From Chloroflexota bacterium (GTDB lineage: Bacteria; Chloroflexota; UBA11872), in assembly GCA_022826485.1 (NCBI GenBank), contig JAJDUU010000016.1:62001-126000 (forward strand): DNA of 64,000 bases, in the 5' to 3' direction. Position numbers and translations under genes: made by a program. The notes under the pieces were generated by a model, which was not told the DNA's origin, did no database searches, and saw nothing but the letters and a program-made list of their open reading frames with translations. Shown in pieces: positions 41,107-48,504 of this stretch (its first letter is position 1; each line of letters starts with the position of its first letter).

Positions 41107-42333
41107 TTATGCGTCTTGCTCCTCGGCCTCATATTTTCGGAAACAGTTCACGATGACCTCGTTCATGGCGGGAAATATCTTGTCAAAAAAGTCCTCCAAC
41201 CACGCCTCGATCTTGGCGCGAGTGGTACCGTCGTCCCAGGCTACTCCCAAGTCATCGTCGCCCAGAATCTTCTCTTCATGCAGAGACATCCAACTCTCAG
41301 TGAGCGCGGTGGCCTTGAGCCTGAATAGATTCGGGCGTTCCCGAACAGACTCGAATAGAGTCGTTCTCACGCGGTCGTTTTCTTCACTGCGCGCCCCAAT
41401 CCGGAGTTGGAAATATAGACGCCCGCTAGCGGGGATAACAAACCTAAGAAACACCAAACGACGCCAATCGGTAGGGAACACTCGCAGTCTATCCGAAGAT
41501 TCCCGTCCGAATTCCCATCCTGGTTGTTGGTCTATTGCATCCTTGAGTAGCGGCTTTATCTCCTTCGGCCAGTTTGGGCGGTTGGCGATCAATAACTCCA
41601 CCGACTCTCGGTTCTCCAGATAGATCCTCCGGGCCTGTTGGGCAATGCTGGTGTCGGGCACGAGATTCCTCCTCAGTGTGGTTGCGTATTGACGCAGGAA
41701 TATACGGATGTCGTCAGCTATACAGTATTCGCGGTCTTCGTCGAGACGTTGAATGATCTCATATATGTCAGTGTACGTAACACACGACCAGTGTTCTTGC
41801 TCTTCCCTACGGAACGGCTTGGTTCCCCGAGGAGTCAAGAACACATAGGTTTTCTCATAGTCCGGATACGCAGTCTCCAATGCTTGCCGATAACGCGTGA
41901 GCTGTTGACTGTGTTCATGGGAAAACGTCTTGTTCTCGATGGCGCATAGCATCCGGGCCGGTTCGTTGACAATCAGAATGTCCAAATATCCCCATCGTTC
42001 ATCGACTTGGTTCTCCCACTCGCGGATTGATTCCGTGGCTGTCAAATCGGCGGTGGCAATTGCTGGCGGCGCTCCGGCGCTGCCAAGAAACGGTATGAGG
42101 AAATGCGTGCCAAGGCCGTGGCTTTGTTTTGGATCGAGCAACCACGCCAGGAGATTCGAGTGCAGGTCCTCCGGGCCCCAGACGCGCTTGCCTGACCCCC
42201 ACCGCATTTGCCCCACAAAATCGAGCGCATCGAATTCGAGTCGTTGCTCGTGCGCTAGTTGCTTCAGCGGCTCGAGAGCCTGTATAGCGCGTTCGAGCGC
42301 CTGTGCTTGATCCGTCGTCATCTCGCTACGCAC
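41107..42333 (-). CDS. PD-(D/E)XK nuclease-like protein (PDDEXK_4-like), tandem copy 2
   Basis: A 408-residue paralog of the neighbour, lacking about 60 residues of the N-terminal coiled region. Motifs: DLHSNLLAWLLDP (about 56-68), Asp118 (WGYLDILIV), Glu133-Asn-Lys135 (CAIENKTFS), Gln144 (QLTRYRQAL). Both copies share MRSEMT at the start, IFLRQYATTLRRNL, PNLFRLKATAL and LEAWLEDFFD-type segments. The pair is a tandem duplication, since their leaders align too. The active-site residues are intact in both, so both could be functional. Confidence 0.76.
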   Translation of the reverse strand: MRSEMTTDQAQALERAIQALEPLKQLAHEQRLEFDALDFVGQMRWGSGKRVWGPEDLHSNLLAWLLDPKQSHGLGTHFLIPFLGSAGAPPAIATADLTATESIREWENQVDERWGYLDILIVNEPARMLCAIENKTFSHEHSQQLTRYRQALETAYPDYEKTYVFLTPRGTKPFRREEQEHWSCVTYTDIYEIIQRLDEDREYCIADDIRIFLRQYATTLRRNLVPDTSIAQQARRIYLENRESVELLIANRPNWPKEIKPLLKDAIDQQPGWEFGRESSDRLRVFPTDWRRLVFLRFVIPASGRLYFQLRIGARSEENDRVRTTLFESVRERPNLFRLKATALTESWMSLHEEKILGDDDLGVAWDDGTTRAKIEAWLEDFFDKIFPAMNEVIVNCFRKYEAEEQDA

Positions 42334-42380
42334 TCACCGTCTAGCCGCCCGCCGCAAACGCCGAAACCAGTCTCCCGACC

Positions 42381-42386
42381 ACTATA
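42381..42386 (-). promoter_or_regulatory. Conserved -10-like element upstream of nuclease-like copy 2
   Basis: ACTATA (TATAGT on the coding strand) is 48 bases before the ATG. The preceding CGCACACCGCGCGGCG tract and the following CCGACCACTATAGGC tract are close to those at copy 1. Promoter strength cannot be judged. Confidence 0.45.
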
Positions 42387-42443
42387 GGCGTGGCGGCGCT
42401 CGCACACCGCGCGGCGTGGGGTGACTCGGGTTCTCCGCAGCGC

Positions 42444-42917
42444 CTACTCGTCACCGTCCGACGAATCCTCCGGCTCCAAGCCCGCACTCTCCGCAAAAAC
42501 CTTGAACGCATGCATGATCTTGAGCGACTGGCGTTTGAACAGCGGCCGCATGAACCACGACGCGATGCGCATGAAGCCGCCGAACTCGAAGACGTTGTGG
42601 GCCACCCACCGGGTGGCGTTGGGGCCCTCTTCGACGAACCAATTCTCGATGACGTTCTGCACGCCCTCGGTCTCGTAGGTCCCGCTGATCTCGTCCGGCA
42701 GGTTGTAGCGCGTGAGCGTTTCGATCATGTCGAAGGTCTCGCCGTTGTCGCGCTCGAACACCAGGCGTGACTGCGCGCCGGGCTGACCCTCGACGCCGCT
42801 GACGTGCTCGAAGCGCTGTAGGCCGTCCATCCACTTGACCATGTTCTCGGGGTCGTCGAACAGCTTGACCATCCGCTCGCGCGGCAGATTGATCACGAGC
42901 TCGCAGGTGTACTTCAC
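42444..42917 (-). CDS. SRPBCC (START/Bet v 1-like) family protein
   Basis: A 157-residue protein with the hot-dog/helix-grip pattern: LVINLPRERMVKLFDDPENM, KWMDGLQRFEHVSG and a long C-terminal helix (QSLKIMHAFKVFAESAG). It fits polyketide-cyclase/dehydrase-type ligand-binding proteins. Start MKYTCEL at 42917. The neighbours are a nuclease-like gene (same strand) and, divergently, a FAD oxidoreductase at 43057. Ligand unknown. Confidence 0.82.
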   Translation of the reverse strand: MKYTCELVINLPRERMVKLFDDPENMVKWMDGLQRFEHVSGVEGQPGAQSRLVFERDNGETFDMIETLTRYNLPDEISGTYETEGVQNVIENWFVEEGPNATRWVAHNVFEFGGFMRIASWFMRPLFKRQSLKIMHAFKVFAESAGLEPEDSSDGDE

Positions 42918-43056
42918 ATAACGTTCCCGAGTGGGTGGCCGACCATGCTATCGCGAGTGGCAACCGTTGCGGCCGAGCGCGAATGTGGGACCGTGATCGC
43001 GAAGGCGAGTCGGCGCCGGGTCGCACCACTTATCCTTGGTGACGCAGTGAAAGGGG

Positions 43057-44610
43057 ATGGCCATGGCTGAGAGCACGCGGGTCGTCATCATCGGCGCGGG
43101 CCACAACGGCCTCGTTGCCGCGGGGTATCTCGGGCGGGCCGGGCTGAACGTCCAGGTGCTGGAGCGCCGAGACGTGGTCGGCGGCGCGGCGGTGACCGAG
43201 GAGTGGTTTCCCGGCTTCCACATCTCCACTTGCTCCTATGTCTGCCACATCTTGCAGCAGAAGGTGATCGACGAGCTCGAGCTGCGCAGCCACGGTTTCC
43301 ATGTCCATCCCATCGACCCATCGCGCGTCCATCCTTTCCCCAACGGCAAGGTGGTGACGTTCTGGCACGACGACGAGAAGACCGTCGACGATCTGCGCAA
43401 GGTCTCGCCGGAGGATGCCGACGCCTGGATGGACTGGGCCGATATGTGGCACCGCGCCGTCGGCATCCTCAGCGACTACTACCTCCGCCGGCCTCCCGCG
43501 CTGGCCGAGTTGACCGAAAGATTCCGCGCGGAGGGCGAAGAAGAGCTGCTGGAGACGCTGCTGACCGTCCCGTTCAAGGACCTGATCGAGCAGTTCTTCG
43601 TCTCGGACGAGGTCAGGGCGGCGGTGAGCACCAGCACATGGGACATGGGGGATATCGGCGCACCGGGCAGCGCCTACATCACGGCGCTCTACCGGTTCAG
43701 CGCCTTTCGGGAGGACACCGAGAACTACGGCATCGTCCGCGGCGGCATGGGCGGCATCACCCAGTCGCTGGCGCGCTCCGCCGAGGCGGCCGGCGTGTCG
43801 ATCAGGACCGGCGCCGAAGTGGACCGCATCCTGGTGGATCGCGGGCAAGCGGTCGGCGTCCGGCTTGCCGATGGCGAGGTCATCGAGGCCGACATCGTGC
43901 TGTCGAACGCGGACCCCAAGCGGACCTTCCTCAAGCTGCTCGACGAGGCCGACCTTGGCGGTGAGTTCACCGCGGCGGTGAGAGCGCTGAAGACGAACTC
44001 GGCCTCGGCCAAGTTCCTCTGTGCCGTGCGGGAGTTGCCCGACTTCTCCGGACACCTGGGTGACGGATTCAACCCGGAGCACCTGGCGATGATGAGCCTC
44101 TGCCCCTCGGTCGAGAACGCGCAGCGGAGTTGGAGAGACGCCCAGCAAGGCCGCGTGCCCGACCATCCAATCATCCAGGTCCAGATCCCGACCGTGTACG
44201 ACCCCACCGTTGCCCCGGAAGGCGGCCACGTCCTGTCGATGTGGATCTTCTTCGTGCCGCCGCACATCCGGGACGGCTCGTGGTCGGAGATGCGCCGGCC
44301 CTTCGGCGAGTGGCTGATCGACGTGTTGACCGCCTACGCGCCGAACTTCAGGGACTCGATCATCGATTGGACGCTGCTGACGCCGGAGGACATCGAGGAG
44401 CGCATCGGCCTCACCGACGGCAACATCCGGCACATCGACCTCATTCCGCAGCAGATGATGTCGCGCCGGCCGCTGCCGGGCTGGTCGGACTACCGCACGC
44501 CGATCGAGGGCCTCTACCTCTGCGGGGCCGGCACGCATCCGGGCGGCGAGGTGACCGGCGCGCCCGGCCACAACGCGGCGCACGTGGTATTGGAACGTTT
44601 GGGTCACTAA
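43057..44610 (+). CDS. Phytoene-dehydrogenase-like FAD oxidoreductase (PYROXD2-like)
   Basis: A 517-residue flavoprotein. The dinucleotide-binding loop GAGHNG is at about 13-18 (VVIIGAGHNGLVAAGYLGRA), and ERRDVVGGAAVTEEW (about 37-51) closes the first half. The C-terminal GLYLCGAGTHPGGEVTGAPG (about 485-504) is the standard end of the CrtI/PYROXD family. An AAAGGGG site precedes the start. It may dehydrogenate a carotenoid-like or other lipid substrate, but no other carotenoid gene is seen here, so that role is not claimed. A strong hairpin terminator begins 7 bases after its stop. Confidence 0.9.
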   Translation: MAMAESTRVVIIGAGHNGLVAAGYLGRAGLNVQVLERRDVVGGAAVTEEWFPGFHISTCSYVCHILQQKVIDELELRSHGFHVHPIDPSRVHPFPNGKVVTFWHDDEKTVDDLRKVSPEDADAWMDWADMWHRAVGILSDYYLRRPPALAELTERFRAEGEEELLETLLTVPFKDLIEQFFVSDEVRAAVSTSTWDMGDIGAPGSAYITALYRFSAFREDTENYGIVRGGMGGITQSLARSAEAAGVSIRTGAEVDRILVDRGQAVGVRLADGEVIEADIVLSNADPKRTFLKLLDEADLGGEFTAAVRALKTNSASAKFLCAVRELPDFSGHLGDGFNPEHLAMMSLCPSVENAQRSWRDAQQGRVPDHPIIQVQIPTVYDPTVAPEGGHVLSMWIFFVPPHIRDGSWSEMRRPFGEWLIDVLTAYAPNFRDSIIDWTLLTPEDIEERIGLTDGNIRHIDLIPQQMMSRRPLPGWSDYRTPIEGLYLCGAGTHPGGEVTGAPGHNAAHVVLERLGH

Positions 44611-44616
44611 GCGCGG

Positions 44617-44652
44617 GGAGCGCCGCGACCTCGTTTTGGGTCGCGGCGCTCC
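44617..44652. terminator. Rho-independent-like bidirectional hairpin
   Basis: A 14-base perfect stem (GGAGCGCCGCGACC / GGTCGCGGCGCTCC) encloses an 8-base loop TCGTTTTG and is followed by GTTTCGTC. It lies between the convergent FAD gene and the deleted secreted-protein gene. A related hairpin is at 45249-45277. Confidence 0.75.
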
Positions 44653-44700
44653 GTTTCGTCGGCGGTCAGCGCGTGGCTAACAGTTGGGGAGGAGAGGCTC

Positions 44701-44877
44701 TCACCCGCTGGCCGCCGTCAGGGCCGCGTGCGACAGTCCGGCGCCGTTGCCGGCGCAGTCGGTGTGCTGCACCTGATTCGTGATTGACAGGGGGGCGGCT
44801 GCCGTCGCGCATCGCATCACCGTACCGCACAGTTGACGTCGAATCTTGTGCAGTGCCTCGCGCAATCGCTCGTTCAT
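44701..44877 (-). pseudogene. Internally deleted copy of the secreted repeat protein (signal peptide joined to C-terminal tail)
   Basis: A 58-codon frame reads MNERLREALHKIRRQLCGTV at the start (compare MNERMRQHARKFRHRLCGLS at the full-length gene start) and CAGNGAGLSHAALTAASG at the end (compare SAGNAAGLSHAAVAADD). Nearly all of the roughly 500-residue exported middle is missing, with a novel junction in between (APLSITNQVQHTD). Promoter palindrome, start region and terminator hairpin all match the intact copy. A residue-4 ATG (44877) is chosen to match its counterpart; an ATG 9 bases earlier is available. It could still produce a tiny peptide. Confidence 0.75.
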
Positions 44878-44979
44878 CGCCCGCACCTTTGTGGATGAAT
44901 CACATGAAGTACGATAGCTTGTTGCTTATATGTAAAATGTGATTTCTCCAACAATGATTCATTAACTCAACTTAATCTT

Positions 44980-44999
44980 CTTGTACACATATGCACAAT
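44980..44999 (-). promoter_or_regulatory. Candidate operator, copy upstream of the deleted gene
   Basis: CTTGTACACATATGCACAAT forms a near-perfect palindrome (TTGT-CA-AT-TG-ACAA) starting 103 bases before the ATG at 44877. The intact gene has its counterpart 104 bases before its ATG. A neighbouring ATTAA/TTAAT pair occurs in both copies. Confidence 0.5.
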
Positions 45000-45248
45000 G
45001 ACCGTCGGTATTCTTAGTCTGCCAATGATCGGCCAAGGCGCAGGCGGCTTCGGCATGAGCAATAGGCAAGGCTTGACTGGCGCGGTTGTAACGCGCCCGC
45101 TGCCAATCGCGGTCGCTGAGGGCTGTGCAGTCGTGCGATTGAAGGGCCGGAGCTGGCGGAGCGGATCTCCGTCCCGCCCCAAGCAAGTGCCCGTGTAACG
45201 CGCTTGGGCCAATGCTCGCGGCGCCGGCTCGTCACGCCCAAAGCGAGA

Positions 45249-45277
45249 GCGCCGCGACCTTGTGTGGGTCGCGGCGC
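45249..45277 (-). terminator. Hairpin terminator, copy downstream of the secreted repeat protein
   Basis: GCGCCGCGACC (45249-45259) and GGTCGCGGCGC (45267-45277) form an 11-base stem with a TTGTGT loop, about 28 bases beyond the stop at 45305. It is homologous to 44617-44652. Confidence 0.65.
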
Positions 45278-45304
45278 CCCGTTACGCCGGCAGACAGCGG
45301 GTGT

Positions 45305-46963
45305 TTAACCCTGGGGAGGAGAGGTATCCACCCGCTGTGCGTCGTCAGCCGCCACGGCGGCGTGCGACAGTCCGGCGGCGTTGCCGGCGCTGTCGTGGAA
45401 GCCGCCGCCATTGAGCCGCAGGCTGTTGGCGCCGATGCCAATGCCGTCGCTGTCCGCATCGCCTGGCGCCACGGTGTAGCGAAAGACCACGGTTTCGCTC
45501 GACGCTTGGCTGGATGCCAACGACGCCTGCCGAGCCTCGCCGCCGACGTCCAGCTCGACCTGCGGCGCGCCATCGATCCGCACGGCCTCGCTGAACGTCA
45601 CGGCAACTTCGATGACTTCGCCCGCCCGGTACGCCGTCCCATCCCTGGGGCGCGACTGAATGCCGACCGAGGTGATGGACGGAACGGTCGTATCGATCCG
45701 CTGATCGGCCAGGGGGCCGGTGCCCACGTAGTAGGGCATGGCCTCCACGTCTGTTCCTCGAGCCGTGATCGTTCCGCTGCCGCCAAACGCGTGCTCAGGA
45801 ACTCCGAGGGCGATGCTGACCCCGTCGATGTCCGTGTCGCCAGGGAGCACCGTGTACTCGAACACCAGCGTGTCGGTGCCCGAGCCGCGGACGTAGGTGG
45901 CGTCGCGCCATCCGTCCGTGCCGTTGCCGACATAAAAGCCCATCGTGATCTCGCCGTTCACTTCGACGTCGATGTCAAAATCCATCGAGAACTCGATGAT
46001 CTGGTTGGCGCGATAGGCGCTCCACCCGTCGGGCGGCGTCGAGGTCACCCGCACGCGCTTCGCGTAGGGCCGACCGTCGACCTTGTGGTCCGGCGATGAA
46101 GCCAATCCGTCGTGGATCAGGTGCGCCGGAGCATCGGTTCCCTTGGCTCGGATCGTGCCGCTGAAACCGTGGGTGGGCTCGCGATTGTCGTCCACGTCCG
46201 CCGACCCCACGCTGACCCCATCAGTGTCCCGGTCGGAGGGCCGCACCTGATATCGGAACGTGAGGTGATCGGTTCCCGAGCCGCTGTGGTAACGCGCGCC
46301 GCGCCAGTTGTTGTCGCCGTCGCCCAGGAACAGGCTGATCACGGGGCTGCCGTCCACCTCGACCGGACCGTCGAAGGTGACCGTCACGTCGATGCTTTCG
46401 CTGGCGCGGTAGGTGTCCCAGTCGTTCGGCTTGTTGGTCCAGCCGTTAGGCAGCCGGTCGCCCTCGATCGGCTTCGAGGAGATCTCGACGTCGGTGATTT
46501 CGGGGGAATCGTCGTCGATGATCGTGATCACGCAGCCGTGCCAGATGCCGCCATCCCAATAGCCGATCGAAAAGGTCTCGTCGCGTTCGGGTTTGGAGTC
46601 TTCCTTCGTGGTTATGGGGACCCACAGGGAGTCGCTGTCGTCGTCGCCGATCATCCATACGCCGTCGAACCAGGCATAGTCGTCGCGGTCCGCGGTGTAG
46701 GACCCGGAGTAGGTGAAAATCGTGGCGCAGATCGAATGGTGCCGCCTCCAGCGAACCTGCATCTGCCCCGAATTCCCCTCCAGGATCGGATCCGGGCACA
46801 CCACGTACATCCCCGTATGGTCGGCGTGGGCTGGACGAACCGTCGGCCACGGAGTCACCGTCGCCACCAGAGCGAGAAGGGCGGCCACCGTCATGCAGCG
46901 CACGGACAGACCACACAGCCGATGCCGGAACTTGCGCGCGTGTTGGCGCATTCGCTCGTTCAT
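45305..46963 (-). CDS. Secreted protein with Calx-beta-like and three bacterial Ig-like (SwmB-type) repeats
   Basis: A 552-residue exported protein. The signal peptide is about 1-47 (VAALLALVATVTPWPTVRPA, then HADH). A Calx-beta-like domain follows (about 49-150, ending TIIDDDSPEITDVEI). Three related repeats then start DTYRASESIDVTVTFDGPVE, AYRANQIIEFSMDFDIDV and AYRAGEVIEVAVTFSEAV, each running through a GTDxLxFxYxVxPxDxDxDG turn. The end AGNAAGLSHAAVAADDAQR, then VDTSPPQG, reads as though another repeat should follow, so the C-terminus may be truncated. No cell-wall or membrane anchor is visible. It is the intact twin of the 44701-44877 remnant. Confidence 0.85.
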   Translation of the reverse strand: MNERMRQHARKFRHRLCGLSVRCMTVAALLALVATVTPWPTVRPAHADHTGMYVVCPDPILEGNSGQMQVRWRRHHSICATIFTYSGSYTADRDDYAWFDGVWMIGDDDSDSLWVPITTKEDSKPERDETFSIGYWDGGIWHGCVITIIDDDSPEITDVEISSKPIEGDRLPNGWTNKPNDWDTYRASESIDVTVTFDGPVEVDGSPVISLFLGDGDNNWRGARYHSGSGTDHLTFRYQVRPSDRDTDGVSVGSADVDDNREPTHGFSGTIRAKGTDAPAHLIHDGLASSPDHKVDGRPYAKRVRVTSTPPDGWSAYRANQIIEFSMDFDIDVEVNGEITMGFYVGNGTDGWRDATYVRGSGTDTLVFEYTVLPGDTDIDGVSIALGVPEHAFGGSGTITARGTDVEAMPYYVGTGPLADQRIDTTVPSITSVGIQSRPRDGTAYRAGEVIEVAVTFSEAVRIDGAPQVELDVGGEARQASLASSQASSETVVFRYTVAPGDADSDGIGIGANSLRLNGGGFHDSAGNAAGLSHAAVAADDAQRVDTSPPQG

Positions 46964-47066
46964 CGTCCACCACCATTGGGGATGACTTATATCTAATGTC
47001 TACGTTAGTTGCACTCATAGAAATTGTGAGTTTTCGTGCGGCAATTCATTAACATAAGTTAATAGC

Positions 47067-47086
47067 CTTGTGAGCACGTTCACAAG
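47067..47086 (-). promoter_or_regulatory. Candidate operator, copy upstream of the intact secreted gene
   Basis: CTTGTGAGCACGTTCACAAG has perfect 7-base arms (CTTGTGA / TCACAAG) around GCACGT. It lies 104 bases before ATG 46963 and is preceded by TTAACATAAGTTAA, itself an inverted repeat. Confidence 0.55.
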
Positions 47087-47331
47087 CTCTAGGCCTATTC
47101 CGATCCGAAACTGGTCGAGCAGATTGCGAACGGCGTCCAGCCTAGCCAGTAGCTGGTCGACTATTGACTACGTCCCTGCACACCCGCGGCCGGTTGCGGA
47201 TGTGGTGGGACTGTGCCGTTGGTCGATCGCGACGACCGGGCCTTCGACGCCGACTGCCACCGGGAAGTTGCTTGCCCCATGCGGCCACCTACGTGCGCGG
47301 CATGTCCCTTGCGCATTCAGTTCGAGGGGGT

Positions 47332-47360
47332 CTGGATTCCGGCTTCCGCCGGAATGACGA
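47332..47360. repeat. Dispersed palindromic repeat, family R1 (inverted copy)
   Basis: CTGGATTCCGGCTTCCGCCG, then GAATGACGA, lies between the secreted gene's leader and the tRNA gene. Confidence 0.7.
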
Positions 47361-47427
47361 GGGGTTTCGCCACGCCCGAGTTACGGTGCCAGTCGGACAG
47401 GCCGCCGGCGTGCATTCGGAAAGCAAG

Positions 47428-47446
47428 CGGGCCGCTTTGCGGCCCG
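47428..47446 (-). terminator. Hairpin downstream of tRNA-Pro
   Basis: CGGGCCGC - TTT - GCGGCCCG gives an 8-base stem just past the 3' end of the tRNA on its own strand, followed by a CTTGCTTTCC stretch. Confidence 0.6.
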
Positions 47447-47449
47447 GGA

Positions 47450-47525
<76 letters not shown>

Positions 47526-47562
47526 ATGGCTACCAGTATAGGCGAGCGCCGGCCAAGGGCGG

Positions 47563-48414
47563 CTAGACGAGCCGCCCTTCGGGGTCCAGGGCGTCAAGAA
47601 GCGGCTGCCAGGCGTCGGATCGTGGGGGCGACTCGGCCGGTGGCCGATCGATTTCTGCCCAGCCGCCACGACTCCGTATGGCGGCCACCACGGCTTCCGC
47701 CGCGATTCGGTCTGGGCAGCCGACGAGGGCGCGGTGGCCGTCGCCGCTGACGACTCGCGGCAGCCCGGCCGCGACTGTTTCCCAGTCAGGATCGCGCCAT
47801 CCGGCGGCCAATTCGTCCGCGCGCACCTCGTGCGGCGACGCTAGCACGTGGGCCAGTTGAGGTCGTGCGTCGGCGCAGGCCGCGTCGGCCGCGACGGCAT
47901 GGCGCAGGCGCAGCGTCACCGCGGCCAGGGCGCCGAGCTGCCCGCCGGACCCCCACGTGGCATGCGTGAGGCCGTATCCGGCCGAAAACTTGACCGTGGC
48001 TCCGCCGACCTGAATGGCCTCGCCGGAGGCCAACACGACCGTGGCGCCGAGAATCCAACGGCGCGCCGGAGCATCGGCCGCGCGCACCGCCGAGCCGCGT
48101 CCGGAGGCGATCAGCCCGCCCACGGTGCCGCCGGGCTCGAGCCGCTCCACCGGCCACGCCAGACCGTGCGCAGCGAGGCGCTCTCGCAGCTCGGCCAGCC
48201 TCACGCCGGCCTCGACGCGCGCGATCAGGTCGAGCGGCTCGATCTGGCATTCGGTGAGCGCGGCGGTCGAAATCACCAGCGCGTTGGGCGGCGGGGGCGG
48301 CGTGCGTAACGCCAGGCTCTGCGTGCCCACGATGCGAGCTTGGCGGGCCTCGGCCAGCGCGGCGCCCAGCGCGGCTATGGTGGGCGGCGTCAGGTCGGCG
48401 GGCGGATGGCGCAT
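47563..48414 (-). CDS. FAD-binding PCMH-type oxidase subunit (GlcE-like), stand-alone
   Basis: A 283-residue protein with the PCMH FAD fold: TDSLAL-like strand VGTQSLALRTPPP, the EAGVRLAELRERLAAHGLAW block, the PP-loop LEPGGTVGGLIASGRGS (about 90-106), and the VGGATVKFSAGYGLTHATWG (about 137-156) flavin cleft with the GYGL-L motif. It matches the GlcE subunit of glycolate oxidase, which hands electrons from glycolate onward. No glcD or glcF gene is near. It may be an isolated oxidase domain. Starts with ATG 48414; an R/P-rich region upstream is excluded. Confidence 0.8.
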   Translation of the reverse strand: MRHPPADLTPPTIAALGAALAEARQARIVGTQSLALRTPPPPPNALVISTAALTECQIEPLDLIARVEAGVRLAELRERLAAHGLAWPVERLEPGGTVGGLIASGRGSAVRAADAPARRWILGATVVLASGEAIQVGGATVKFSAGYGLTHATWGSGGQLGALAAVTLRLRHAVAADAACADARPQLAHVLASPHEVRADELAAGWRDPDWETVAAGLPRVVSGDGHRALVGCPDRIAAEAVVAAIRSRGGWAEIDRPPAESPPRSDAWQPLLDALDPEGRLV

Positions 48415-48504
48415 GCGGGCAAAGGGTAGCGCGAGGGCCGTGCACAGCCCAGAATCGGGAGTGATGAGTTCGCGAAACTGGCGGCGGCGCCTGGCAGGGT
48501 CGGC

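Noticed and set aside
44962-45231. Minus-strand frame ending HCAYVYKKIKLS beside the deleted secreted gene
   Set aside because: Its end coincides with the operator and leader sequence; no ATG or ribosome site, no recognisable motif, and the homologous frame at the intact copy is not conserved.
47015-47167. Leucine-rich open stretch on the minus strand ([19 protein letters not shown])
   Set aside because: It looks helical, but it lacks a start codon, is preceded by an in-frame stop, and covers the palindrome and leader shared by the two duplicate units. A chance pattern or a gene fragment is more likely than an intact gene.
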